Shown here one piece after another: positions 33,691 through 44,788 of a stretch of DNA of 64,000 bases. Under the pieces are notes generated by a model that searched no databases, was not told the DNA's origin, and saw only the letters and a program-made list of their open reading frames with translations. Origin of the DNA: Acanthosepion pharaonis. Taxonomy: Eukaryota; Mollusca; Cephalopoda; Sepiida; Sepiidae. The position numbers and the translations under genes were made by a program. Numbering within the stretch: the stretch's first letter is position 1; each line of letters opens with the position of its first letter. The DNA is taken from positions 1,127,501-1,191,500 of the forward strand of contig CAHIKZ030000058.1 in NCBI GenBank assembly GCA_903632075.3, read 5' to 3'.

Positions 33691-34929
33691 ACGAACAGTA
33701 AGCGCTCCGCGTTCAAAACATTAATTTAAAACAGGCCTCAATACAAAAGCAGAGCAATAAATATTTATTACGCATTGTTACATTAGAACGTGTACAAACC
33801 CACTTTTGTTTCAACGTTAAAATTTTCTTTGTAGTTGGTATATATTTGCTCTAATCTAACAGTGCATAATTTATATATATATATATATAAAGTAAGAATC
33901 AAGAAATCAATGAAAAAACAAATAAATTAGAAAAGGTGGAAAAAAAAGGAAGAAATACAAAAAAAAAGCAAGGAAAAAAGAAAGAATGATACATGTATAA
34001 AAATTAAAGAAAAATGATGGAAGGACAGAAATAATTAATGAGAGGACAGATTAAAATCAACGGGTAAATGAGTGAGAAGTTGAGAGAAGAAGAGAGTCAG
34101 ATAAAGATGGAGAGGCTAGAGTAAGGACCTGTTGGAGTCACGAGGGAAATGTTGCGGAAAGAGGCAAAGAGAAAATGGAGAGACGCAGAGAATTGAAAAG
34201 TTAAAGGCGGAGAGAAAAATGAAAGTTCTTTGTTAGAACGAGCGTTTGATCTTTTGATTTGCGCTCATTAAAATGGCGTTCAACTTTTTTTTTTTTTGTC
34301 AATGGATCGGCAGAAATTTATGCTGCATTGAATTTTCAAATGTCAATTTCGCGCAGAGATAGGAAACAACAGTGAATATCTGGAGTTAAGTGACAAGGTG
34401 TTATGATTTACTCCATACGCCCCACTAAGAAGAGGAAAAAAAATACACGAAGGCAACAGGGAAAAAAATAAATAAATGAAAAATTTCGCACCACGCAATA
34501 GCGCCACCTTCCGGTAATATTCCTAACAGTAAGAACGTTACCATCAACACAAAAGACAAAATTAAAATCTTAAATTTATTAACATAAATATGCATCTTTA
34601 TTATTCAATATATTACATCTTTGAATATATAGCGTGAAATATTAAATTTAGCGGTATTAATCTCTTACAAATAAAACAGGAATATAAAACTTAACACCAT
34701 TAATGGTGGAAAAGAGATGCTGATCGCTGAATATCTTTTTGCAGTGCAGAAAACAACAGAATTAAAGATGAGAATTCGTATTTCGATATAGATGGCTTCA
34801 GTTCACTTTCGCAATGTTTCCCTTAAGAAAGACATGGGCGCATTTCTTCCTGATCCCTGTTATGAGAAGCTGCTTGACAGAGAAAGCGGTTCGTGGTTGG
34901 GAAATTACCTCGACCTCTTTCTCTCACTC

Positions 34930-34935
<6 letters not shown>
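33691..34935. other. unassigned AT/purine-rich DNA
   Basis: Nothing recognised. A short (TA)n lies at 33871-33889. Confidence 0.5.

Positions 34936-34970
<35 letters not shown>
34936..34970. repeat. (TA)n microsatellite
   Basis: TA run bordering the next repeat unit. Confidence 0.96.
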
Positions 34971-34972
<2 letters not shown>

Positions 34973-35310
34973 CAAATATATGGATATAGATCCGACAGTA
35001 TGAAGAACAATATACGGAAAAAACAAACAAAAATCCTAATATACAATTATGCTGTTTTAATGTTAATATAATGTCAACGTCGGACGTTTCGGTCTAGTAG
35101 ACCATCTTCAGGACATATTCATAAAACATAATTAACATTAGACTATATTTAATTCAACATGAAAAGACGATGGACATAAAAGTAAGACTAATGAAAACAG
35201 ACAATGAAATTATTCATGATCAGCGTTCCGTTTCAATATGATCACGTCGGCGTCGCGTGAGCGATGTTGTGAAAACGTATTCCTAAAATATAGTATTTTC
35301 AATGAAAAAT
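34971..35310 (-). mobile_element. unclassified TA-flanked repeat, copy A, with hammerhead-like motif
   Basis: Starts ggcaaatatatggatataga and contains gaaaagacgatggacataaa and atgttgtgaaaacgtattc, all found in reverse orientation in 36000-36336. Non-coding. A hammerhead-ribozyme-like fold is at 35071-35116. Short, non-coding, TA-targeting and fold-bearing, it could be a non-autonomous Penelope-dependent element. That dependence is inference. Confidence 0.65.
35071..35116 (-). ncRNA. hammerhead-ribozyme-like fold, copy A
   Basis: Minus strand: stem I ATGTC, core CTGAAGA, one extra T, stem II GGTC-TACTA-GACC, GAA, stem III ACGT-CCG-ACGT, T at the cleavage position, stem I GACAT. This follows the type I hammerhead order (CUGANGA - stem II - GAA - stem III - H), with all three helices formed. 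The extra nucleotide between the core and stem II departs from the consensus, so activity is uncertain. Confidence 0.5.
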
Positions 35311-35559
35311 GAAAATAATTTTATTTTAATCTAAAACTTATATGTACGTTTGTCGAGCATTAATCTTGCTAGAAAAGGGGAAATATTAAAGAAGCCAGGT
35401 CTAGTATTCACCGTGCGTGAGATGGATATTATGCCTGCCTCATAAATCCGTGTAAGATTTTTATTATGAATATATTTTAAAATCTTCACAGAATCAAAAT
35501 CGAAATTATGATCAGTGCTTTAGTTGTACACACAACTAAATCTGATCATTTCTTTTCAT
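35311..35559. other. unassigned AT-rich DNA
   Basis: Has an imperfect inverted repeat near 35509-35549 (atgatcagtgctttagttgt / acaactaaatctgatcat). No other feature. Confidence 0.5.
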
Positions 35560-35620
<61 letters not shown>

Positions 35621-35675
35621 CATATATATCACCTTGTCTTAAATTCTCTGTTTCTCAGTGAGTTGAATAAGAACA

Positions 35676-35715
<40 letters not shown>

Positions 35716-35779
35716 AGAGAGAACAGGCATGATAGAAGGAAGAGAAAACAAAAAAAGAGAACGTTGAGATAGAGAGAGA

Positions 35780-35844
<65 letters not shown>

Positions 35845-35845
35845 C
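35560..35845. repeat. (TA)n, (GA)n, (TA)n microsatellites
   Basis: TA run to about 35618, GA run at about 35680-35712, TA run at about 35780-35842. The minus-strand SLSL and IYIY frames are translated repeat. Confidence 0.96.
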
Positions 35846-36331
35846 AAACATATGGATATAGATCCGACAGTATGAAGAAAACGTTTCGGTCTATTTTAGA
35901 CCATATTCAGTACATTTTCATTTAAACATATATAGAACCTATTGATCTCTGCGTATTCCTATATCAACGGAAGGGATTTCTTGAACTGTTTATATAAAAT
36001 AGGTCAATTGACTTTTTTAATATTTTAATATTTGGAAATCATCTTCGAATACGTTTTCACAACATCGCCCACGTGATGACGTCGTGATCATATTTAAACG
36101 GAAGGCTGATCTTATATAAAAATTTCAGTTATCTGTTTGGATTAGTTGTGCTCTTATGTCCATCGTCTTTTCGCGTTGAATTTTTATATGTTCTAATGTT
36201 AATTATGTTTAAATGAAAAGGTCCTGAAGATGGTCTAAATAGACCGAAACGTCCGACGTTGACTTTATATTAACATTAATACAGCATAATTGCATATTAA
36301 GATTTTTGTTTGTTTTTTCTGTATATTTTTC

Positions 36332-36336
<5 letters not shown>
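35846..36336. mobile_element. TA-flanked repeat, copy B (foldback of two inverted units)
   Basis: The left arm starts ggatatagatccgacagtat and is in the orientation of copy A, with about 85 bp deleted before acgtttcggtct. The right arm (36110-36336) is the same unit inverted. Hammerhead-like motifs therefore face each other at 35880-35915 (decayed, ctgaata core on the minus strand) and 36218-36266. Both ends border (TA)n. Confidence 0.65.
36218..36266 (+). ncRNA. hammerhead-ribozyme-like fold, copy B
   Basis: Stem I aaggtc (36218-36223), core ctgaaga (36224-36230), extra t, stem II ggtc-taaata-gacc (36232-36245), gaa, stem III acgt-ccg-acgt (36249-36259), t (36260), stem I gacttt (36261-36266). 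Relative to copy A the fourth stem I pair changes from T-A to G-T on both sides and stays paired, and loop II differs in length. Confidence 0.52.
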
Positions 36337-36371
<35 letters not shown>

Positions 36372-36372
36372 G

Positions 36373-36468
36373 TTGGATAGATGTGAGTTTGTGACCCTGG
36401 GTTTCACGCTTTAGCGATCGTCAGACAAACTGATTAATGTTTTAAAATTTGGGTTTATGTAGATTGCG

Positions 36469-36469
<1 letters not shown>
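36373..36469 (+). mobile_element. truncated terminal repeat of the 47096-47674 foldback family
   Basis: ttggatagatgtgagtttgt ... gggtttatgtagattgcgt matches the first ~97 bp of the terminal inverted repeat at 47096-47268. It is cut off on both sides by (TA)n (36337-36369 and 36470-36531). Confidence 0.85.

Positions 36470-36531
<62 letters not shown>
36470..36531. repeat. (TA)n microsatellite
   Basis: TA run. Confidence 0.97.
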
Positions 36532-36534
<3 letters not shown>

Positions 36535-37294
36535 TTATAAGGCAGGATGTGTGTGTGTGTGTGTGTGTGTAACGAATGCACGGCCGCAATTTTCAACAGA
36601 TTTACAAAATTTACATGCACATGCTCCAAGTTAGCGGGAAGGACAAGACCGACCTTGCATTTCCCAACTCCCATTGATAGTGGAAATAATCGATTTTTCA
36701 TGCTTCTACGGCAGTTTTCATGTAGTTTGCGGCCATTTTCTACTGGCCAGAGTGAGAGCCTATAGCTGGCTGCCGCGAATAGGCAGAAAGATTCTTTTGG
36801 CCAGCGTGAGAGCCAACAGCTGACTGACACGAATGTTAACTAGCATGCTTGCATGCAAAAAAAAAAGTCACAAGTCACAAGTGGGAAAAATTTAAATCTG
36901 CATGGCACTTTACTCCACTTGGCTCATTCGCTTGCTTAAACTCAACGTTGATTCTGATTCCGCAGAACTGGGTTGGTATGAAAAAGTATTTATTTTTAAC
37001 ATTCTTTTTTCATTCCATTTTTCCAGTTACGAGTCCTTTTTTAAATCTGATCGTTGTGTGTTCATTTTGTTTAGTTCTTTTTCGTAACAGATTTAATGTT
37101 TAGTATAGAGTTTTAAAAAAAAAATCGCAGTGTGAGATAGGCAAGAAGTAAGGCATGTAGCAACATAAGCACGGCAAAGGGCACTCCTTTAAAGGCAAGG
37201 AAGGGTAAAAATATTTTAAGTCAAGTGATAGCGATTGCTGTATGAATCGTACAATTTTTGAATCAAGCACGGTCAACGCCGGGCCATGCTGCTA

Positions 37295-37295
<1 letters not shown>
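36532..37295 (+). mobile_element. Helitron-like element, degraded, different subfamily
   Basis: The 5' region tttataaggcaggatgtgtg parallels the Helitron starts at 17961 and 29077. The 3' end reads cggtcaacgccgggccatgctgctag, i.e. an imperfect hairpin then CTAG. The terminal TC and the A/T insertion dinucleotide are not preserved. The interior is unrelated to the other two copies and contains a poly(A)-like run at 37108-37118. Confidence 0.55.

Positions 37296-37296
<1 letters not shown>

Positions 37297-37325
<29 letters not shown>
37297..37325. repeat. (TA)n microsatellite
   Basis: TA run at the Helitron-like 3' end. Confidence 0.95.
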
Positions 37326-37326
<1 letters not shown>

Positions 37327-37949
37327 CGAAATATATAAAAAGAGGAAGAAAGTGGTGGAAATGAAGAGAGGGGAAGAGCATTTCATTGATTATAAATTAC
37401 TAGAATCTGTAAAAAAAAATAATGACAGTTTTATTGTAATTACAAAAGATTTAATATTAGAAGCACTCAAAAGAAACCAAAATAAACTCAATTAGGTGGG
37501 CCATTAATTTACTGGCCCAACAACATATGAATGTTTGCAGCATTTTCTTCAAAGAAAGTAATTATATGGCAGCTTCTGATTTCTACGTGTCCCTGGCAAG
37601 ATCTCTCTTAGGAAATGTCAGTGTCTAAAGCGGATGACAAGAAATTTCCAGAAGTTTTTTTTGCTCGGGATTGTTTGGCGAGAAATATCGCTGGTAATTT
37701 ATTTGCTCAGAAGACAATATGCCAGGAAAAATGTTTGTTTTGTTTTGTTACGAAACGACTGACGAGATATCTCGCAGGAAATTTGTTTGCTCTTTAAGCG
37801 GATAACGAGAAATCATTCGGATATTTTTTTTATCTACAATCAGATGACGAAATATCTTGCGAAATATTTTATTTTATTTTTTTTTTTTTAAGTGAATGGA
37901 ATTACTATAATATATTCAAATTTAATAGCAACACGATTGACATGCAGAT
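37326..37949. other. unassigned DNA with interspersed repeat
   Basis: 37435-37520 is the partner of 27060-27170. The 69- and 60-codon plus-strand frames have no recognisable domain. Confidence 0.45.
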
Positions 37950-38045
37950 GGTGTAATTGTTAACGCCTCGGAATGAGAAATCTGAGTGAAAGGTTCGAAT
38001 TCTAGCCGAGTTTGTTACATTCTCTTTCGCAAAAATCCCCCTGAG
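37950..38045 (+). mobile_element. tRNA-like SINE head
   Basis: A-box-like gatggtgtaattgttaacgc and B-box-like ggttcgaattctagc at tRNA spacing. The body is truncated at a (TA)n run (38048-38072). Confidence 0.7.
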
Positions 38046-38402
38046 AAATATATATATATATATATATATATATCCATAAATTCTCTGTTAGTTATGGGTT
38101 AAATAGCAGGGTAAACAGGGTTCTCTACTCGTAGTGGCAACCAATCTAAGAGAAGGAAAAATCTAAATTCCTAACCTCATGGCGTTGCACATGCTACGTA
38201 ATCATGGACAAGATCTTGGAATTCAAAATTACTCGAAAATCAAGATATACTATTGCGTCAATCTATCATTATTTATCTATTTAATCATCATCATTATTAT
38301 TATTATTATTATTATTATTTCCTTTGATTTCTAGCGTGTACAGATTTCTTTCCGGGTCCCGTTCAGAGACCTAAGGGAATCATGACACTTTCCAATGATA
38401 AT

Positions 38403-38458
<56 letters not shown>

Positions 38459-38700
38459 CATAGATAAAGCCCTTCGTAAAGTGCGGGCTTTATTTGTGAG
38501 AACATTTTTTTGTATTTCTTTGAGACATGGGCTTCCAGGAATCCCTTAAATTAATCTAATGTAATTTTTCCAACCAATCCTAGGGCTCTAACTACAACAG
38601 GGATTGTTGATGTTCCCATGTGCCACATTTATTATTATTATTATTATTGTTGTTATTGTTATTATTATTATTATTGTAATACGAAGCGTGTTCGCTTATT
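38046..38700. repeat. microsatellite-rich interval with a 9-bp hairpin
   Basis: (TA)n at 38048-38072, (ATT)n at 38283-38321, (CA)n-(TA)n at 38403-38457, (ATT)n at 38629-38678. A hairpin ataaagccc...gggctttat occurs at 38464-38493. The remainder is unassigned. Confidence 0.85.
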
Positions 38701-39650
38701 GACATCGTAGTATACCTTCTCTTACATAAATATATATATATATATATACCAAATATGCTGAGAACGTCTGGTTAAAGGCAGTAGTATAATTAGCCGTATC
38801 CAAACAGGGAACTTTGGGCACTCATTAACCGAGTGGTTTTACTATAGATGTAAATCTATAATATCTTTTTTATGTTTTTCAAAAGATTATAGTTCTCAAG
38901 TTCACTGTTATCACTCTTTCTGGCACTAAATGGAGTTTCCTTTCAGACTTTTTTTGGGAAGTGTGAAGATTTAACAGATTGAATATACTGCTATCTCTTC
39001 TAGGAACGTATGCTGCTAATTTTGGTTGTGGCTGCTGTCGGAGGTCTTCCTGTGATTTGGGGTTTTGATTATTTAATAAAGGTCTTTTTGAATCGGAAGT
39101 GCCAGACTATAGAGTCTGATGAAGGATAGTCAGATTAATTTCTTTGAGGCCTTTTTTAATCATTGATCTTGACGAATGGTTGTATATAGAATATAGTTTA
39201 GACACATCTGAATGAGTTGGACGCCATGCCTGGCATTCATATGAAAATCTCGATCTAACGATGTGATTTAAGAACATGACTGGTTAAAATTCTGTTACTG
39301 AGAAAGAGCACTTAATGAAAACGCCATCCACAACGCTTCGTCTTGTGACATAATTTTAAAAACATGACATGCAATCTAGTGTTTAATATTCTGATATGGT
39401 GTTACACATTTGAATGTAATTTGCTCGAATTCAACAGCGGTACTAACAGATTTCATGAAGTACCTATTTTAAATGTCAGCTTTGTATTCATGAAGTAAGT
39501 CATTGTGTTTGAATGTAAAGAATGTAAATTATATTTATCTAATACGTATACAATATTAGACATATCTGCCGTTCTCATATGAAAAGTAATAATAGCTATA
39601 CGTTGCGCACGCGAATATAGGAAAGTTTTAAAAATAAGATGGCGGAGGAT
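38701..39650. other. unassigned DNA
   Basis: No gene or element recognised. Confidence 0.5.
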
Positions 39651-40318
39651 ATATATTAGGAAAACTGGAGCAGGTTTAAAGCGACAGAAAGAGAAAGAGA
39701 AAGAGAAAGAAAGGACTGTAAAAGAAATAAGGAAGAAAAGAAAGAATGATTACAAATGAAGAAAGACAAGGGAATTGAAAAGGAAGAATGAAAATATAGA
39801 AATCAATTGGTAAATAATTAACAAAGAAATGATTACAAGAGAGAGAGAGAGTGAGATGAAGAAGAAAAGAAAATTGAAAGGTTTATAAAAGAAAGAAAGA
39901 AAGAAAGAAAGAAAGAAAAGATTATCACAAAGAAAGGCAAGTATTATAAAACCAAGAAAGAAAAGATAAAGGAATGATTGCAAAAGAAAGAAAGGAACGT
40001 GAAGGGACACATTAGAGAAGGGACTATGTCGTAAATGAAAAAAGTGCGAAAAAAAGACAGTATCACTGCGAGAAAGCAGCGAGAAATGATTATAAAAAGA
40101 TCCACAAATCAACGGGAATAAGAAAACATTAAAAATAAAGAAAGAAAACATTGTAAAAGAAAGAAAGAAAGAAACGACTACCACAACGAAAGCAAGGATT
40201 ATAAAAGAAAGAAAAGATAAAAATGATTATAAAAGTAAACAAAAAAAGATCAAGATAGAAAGGAATGAGAAATAAAGCATTGGAGAAAAAAGAATGAATT
40301 TGTCTTGAAAGAAAGAAA

Positions 40319-40362
<44 letters not shown>

Positions 40363-40451
40363 AAAAAATATGAAAAAAGATGGGGAAGGAAAATGATAAA
40401 AAGATCTCGAAATCAAAAAAAGAAACCACTAAAATAAAGAAAATACCATGA

Positions 40452-40483
<32 letters not shown>

Positions 40484-40587
40484 AATATGAAAAAAGATAG
40501 GGAAGGAAAATGATAAAAAGATCTCGAAATCAAAAAAAGAAACCACTAAAATAAAGAAAATACCATGAAAAAAAAAGAAAGAAAGAA

Positions 40588-40619
<32 letters not shown>

Positions 40620-40834
40620 AATATGAAAAAAGATAGGGAAGGAAAATGATAAAAAGATCTCGAAATCAAAAAAAGAAACCACTAAAATAAAGAAAATACC
40701 ATGAAAGAAAGAAAGAAAGAAAGAAAGAAAGAAAAGAAAGAAAGAAAGAAATATGAAAAAAGATAGGGAGGGAAAATGATAAAAAGATCTCGAAATCAAA
40801 AAAAGAAACCACTAAAATAAAGAAAATACCATGA

Positions 40835-40886
<52 letters not shown>

Positions 40887-41280
40887 AACTGAGAATGAAA
40901 GGATTATCGAAAAGATTATATAAAAAAGAGAAGATAAAAATAACTACAAAAGAAAGACCAAGAGAGAAAGAAAAGAGCGAGGAAGCATTAACAAAGAAGA
41001 ATGGATGTTTCTTAAAAACAAAAGATAGAAAGAAAAGGAAAAAAAGAAGCATTAAAGAAGGAAGAACGATTGAGTCATAAAAAAGAAAGAAAGAATGAAA
41101 GAAAGAAAGAAAGAGAAAGGAAGTATTAGAGAAAGAACCCTGGATGTGTATTAAATATAAAAAAAAGAAAGAGAAGAGAAGAGAAGAGAAAGGAAGCCTT
41201 AGAGAAGGAAAATGAATGTTTCTTAAAAGTAAAGAGGAAGGTAGTAAATAAATAAATAGAAAGTGACATTAGGAAAAACA
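39651..41280 (-). repeat. purine-rich (GAAA)n domain
   Basis: A/G-rich plus strand with many (GAAA)n blocks. Long minus-strand F/L/S frames are artefacts. Contains the 81-bp core array listed separately. Confidence 0.95.
40369..40832. repeat. four near-identical 81-bp cores separated by (GAAA)n
   Basis: Cores at 40369-40449, 40486-40566, 40622-40702 and 40752-40832, each from tatgaaaaaagat to aaaataccat. They differ at one or two positions (gatggggaagg, gatagggaagg, gatagggaggg). Start-to-start distances are 117, 136 and 130 bp because only the GAAA spacer length varies. Confidence 0.97.
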
Positions 41281-41965
41281 AGTAAAAAATGAATAAACTT
41301 CACACCGAGTGATACTTTTGGCTCTCTGTAATTTACATTCTTGTATGCATTAATTCATCTGATCACATTTATTACCACTTCCACAGCCTCCACGAATCTA
41401 TCCACGATATCTACGGCTGTTGCCATCATCATAAAGAATTCTCTCCCAAACTAAGTTCAACTATGCTCTTTCCACATACACTTTTGTCTTTCTGTTAATT
41501 ACAAATGTGCTGATACTTGAGCCAGGTTGAATTAACTTCTCATCTTTACATGTACAGAGGATTTTTAAGTGTTTGGACATTCAGACAGCTCTTGGTGGAA
41601 ATTCTCTATTATTCGTCCCCCCCAATTCATTTATTATGTATTTGTCTGAATTTCTATGGCCAAATTCTTTACTATTACACACTCTCGCATCTATATTCTG
41701 ATAAGTTTTACCGAACGCCACAGACACGTTAGGGAAATCAGGACGCACTAGGACTGAAACGTTCTTAGGAAAAACAACAAAAAAACAGAGACAGTGCTTC
41801 GAATGAATCAATGTTTAACACCATCACGTCGTAAAAATTCAACTCTTTCTAACAAAGTATTAGCAGTTATGTTGTGGAATAAAAATACAAGATTCTTATC
41901 AAGATCACACATCAAATAGCGGTATGTTGTATGAAATCTCTATGCCATCTAAAATAATTTAAGTC
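41281..41965. other. unassigned DNA
   Basis: Near 41740-41765 an actgaaacgttc word follows a gcactaggac segment, faintly like the ctgaaga...gaaacg folds elsewhere, but no stems form. Nothing else recognised. Confidence 0.4.
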
Positions 41966-42890
41966 ATACTTGTGAGTACGAGGGTTGATTGATAAACAAA
42001 CACAACGATCTTACGAGGTTAGGCTGAAAAAATACATAAGCTGGGCAAGATATACTCATGAAAAGTGACCAAATTTCTTCCATCACTGTTTCAGTGCTTG
42101 GATCTGTGATACTGCTTACAAGCCATCTATTTTTACATGTCTGAGAACATGATAGTTCTATGGGATCAAAGCAAGAGAATAGAGAAGTTGGTTAACCGGT
42201 TCAAAGTCAACCATGCACGGCAGCCATAGAATCAAGGACTGTGTGCTGGAACATTGCTCTGTTAAACAAGAAAACTTCCCTTAGTTTCCCTGGGCGTTTG
42301 GCCTTGATAGCCTTTTGTAACTGCCTCAGTAAATTGACAAAGCACACTCCACTAATTGTGCTGCCTTTTTAAAGATATTCGATAAAGACAATGCTTGATG
42401 GAGTAGGGCGAAAGATGGGAATGTTTTAGGTTTAAAAAAAATAAAGACTTGTAGAGTCGACTGCTGCTGAAAGGACCTTGGACTTTTTCGGAGCTGGTGA
42501 GCAAGGGTGTTTCCACTGCAATGATTTTCCCTTTGTCTCAAGTCATGAATCTGCGTAAGGAAACGTTCAAGGAAATCAGCTTGATCTGCTTCAAACAATG
42601 GCAGAATTTCCTTGACGGGGTCAGCTTAGTGTGCTTTTGATCAGGTGTCTGGAAACGTGGCACCCACAGGATAAAAACCTTTGTCATGCTAAATTCATTG
42701 AGCAGAATATTTTCGGCTCCCTTACGTGATATACTAATAACATTGGTTTTTTGATTTATAGTCAATAATCTGTCATCCATCAACATGTGGTGAACCCGAT
42801 CAATGTTTTCCCCGGTGGTGGCAGTTGCAGGACGTGTAGAATTTGGCTCATCTTCAAAACCCTCTCCTTTACCACCACACCAGATTCAAC
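41966..42890 (-). mobile_element. decayed mariner (SETMAR-type) transposase A
   Basis: Minus-strand frames give FEDEPNSTRPATATTGENID, HHMLMDDRLLTINQ, FILWVPRFQTPDQKHTKL, FEADQADFLERFLTQ, SLQWKHPCSPAPKKSKVL and LLRQLQKAIKAKRPGKL in correct order, the DNA-binding second HTH and catalytic domain of mariner/SETMAR-like proteins. The first-Asp segment (QDECWVHHF) is missing after FLTQ, and several shifts and stops occur. The 3' terminus near 41975 reads tacgagggttgattgataa, a mariner-like terminal repeat. Tandem with mariner B, same orientation. Confidence 0.88.
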
Positions 42891-43002
42891 CACCTACATA
42901 GCACTGCTTAAATAAGCATGGAAAATACAACACAAAATGTACGTTAACAAAATGTATTGAAACAAAGAATTACACAATATTTACAGTTAGTTTGGTATAT
43001 TC

Positions 43003-44213
43003 TTGGGAAGACTGTTCCTGCATAATGGGTTGACTAAATCGCAGTCGGGCAGAGTCTCTGGATTCAATTTCTTAATCTCTACTATCTTCCCCGTCTTCCG
43101 GTACCAACCCATATTTATATGGTCGGTAGGTGTAAAAGGTGTCAACAATAAATCTGGTGCGTCTTCCTTTTATGTTGCAGTGCTTGGATCACATTGGTAA
43201 AGAAGCTTTCATCCTGTTGGTAAAAAACGTCATCAACAGACGTGATCAATATGACACCATCGATATGACGTCATGGTCACTGCGATACTGTTTCCCAGAC
43301 AAATGTTTTTGTAATGTTGGAGAACGGATGACAGTCATATGGCGCCAAAACAAGAGAATAGGTACGTTGATCAATCAGCTCAAAGACACTCACGCATATC
43401 AACTATTGACACCAAGCATTTTCCTGATAAAACAAGACCATTCCTGAGGGTTAGGTTTTTCATAGCCTTGCGTAACTGACTCAGCAAATTGCCAATACTA
43501 GTCACCGTTAATGTTGTGGCCCCTTTTAAAGATGCATCTTAAGCCATGATCTTCCCTGCACATGACACAACCTTGAACTTCCTTGGCGCAGGTAAGGATG
43601 GGATTTTTCACTGCATGGATTTTCTCTTTCTCTCTGGCTCAAAGTGATGGACTCGGCACTCATCCTGAGTTATGAGATCTCCAAGGAAACCAACTGGATA
43701 TCCCTCCGACAATGTAAAATTTTCTCTGTAATCCGATCAGCCTAGCGTGATTTTGACCAACTGTCAGAAAACGTGCCACCCACCGAGTAAAATGCTTCGG
43801 CGTGCCAATTCAATTGCGCAGACTGTTCTAAACTCTCTCACGGGATATGCTAATAAAATTTATCGTTTGATTTATAGTTTGTCATCCATCATCGTGTCCA
43901 GATATTGGCTTATTTTCAAGACTTATCTTCAGATGGCCCCATTCAACTGTTCATAAAACTGAAGCGACATCTCTTTGCGAGTTAAACCCTTATTTCTGCA
44001 GATACTTGGGAACACAAAATGCCAAATATTGTCCACTTTCAAAAGAAGTCGCTACTAGTTGCATTTGAAGTCTATGAACAATCAGATGCCAGTTTATTTG
44101 GAAAAAAATTAATAAGAAATGTTGAAATCAAAGCATGCTGCAAGAATTCACAGCTCTAGTCTCACTTCTTCTCAGTCACTCTGTGAACTTCTCAGCTCAC
44201 CTCTCGTATAAAA
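43003..44213 (-). mobile_element. decayed mariner (SETMAR-type) transposase B with ~100-bp terminal repeat
   Basis: Minus-strand frames read INFISISRERV, HFTRWVARFLTVGQNHARLI, ITQDECRVHHFEPERKRKSM (first Asp retained) and LPAPRKFKVVSCAGKIM. The second-Asp region reads YQENAW (Asp to Glu), and the third reads YSLVLAPYDCHPF (SPD to SLV). The terminal repeat at 44112-44213 (gttgaaatcaaagcatgctg ... cacctctcgta) matches the unit amplified at 63120-63560. Confidence 0.87.
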
Positions 44214-44718
44214 GAGGTTTTTTTCGCCGCTAGTATCAGAATCGAAAGTAAGAAACTGCGTGTCACTTCAAATGTTTATTCTTCCCTTAAGTCGGTGTTT
44301 CATTACAGGATATTTGATTGATAGGTTACATCTACAATTCTATTGTTGCGGTAATATGTCCGTCAGCAAAGAGATATTTTCATGTCCTTCATAGTTGTGC
44401 TTGTTTTATGTGTGTTTTTTAGTACTAGTGTGTTCCGATCAGGTCAATGGCCATCATATTTTTCGACACTGCCCCTGCTAGGACTAAATGCAGTGATAAA
44501 CCATAGAATTTTGCTCAGTTTCCGGTAATGTCTACAGGAGTCGTGAATACCCTTCATCATGACAGTGAGTAGCTGAGTTTGAATTTTCATATGCTTACGG
44601 AGAGTGTAGAATAATTAGCCATGGTTAAATATTAATTGGCAGATATTGCCCAATAAACAGAATTGGCAAATTTTGCAATAAACGATAACAATATAAAGAG
44701 AACAAAAAGAACAGAGTA

Positions 44719-44719
<1 letters not shown>
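44214..44719. other. unassigned DNA with a repeat shared with 45470-45580
   Basis: 44395-44510 (ttttatgtgtg...actagtgtgttc...cctgctaggactaaatgcag) matches 45470-45580 in the same orientation at roughly 70 percent by eye. The family is unknown. Confidence 0.5.

Positions 44720-44787
<68 letters not shown>
44720..44787. repeat. (TA)n microsatellite
   Basis: Pure TA run. Confidence 0.97.

Positions 44788-44788
<1 letters not shown>

Noticed and set aside
39110..39145. ctgatga core near gatagtcagatt as a further hammerhead
   Set aside because: No GAA and no stem II or III could be formed.
40369..40832. Regularly spaced identical units resembling a CRISPR array
   Set aside because: Units are 81 bp, spacers are GAAA repeats rather than unique sequences, and the genome is animal-like.
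39750..41052. Long minus-strand frames with repeated SFFLSFFLSF
   Set aside because: Reverse complement of (GAAA)n; the apparent protein repeats are the 81-bp core plus microsatellite.
41735..41775. gaaacgttc word as a hammerhead-like motif
   Set aside because: The upstream CUGANGA core and stem II are missing.
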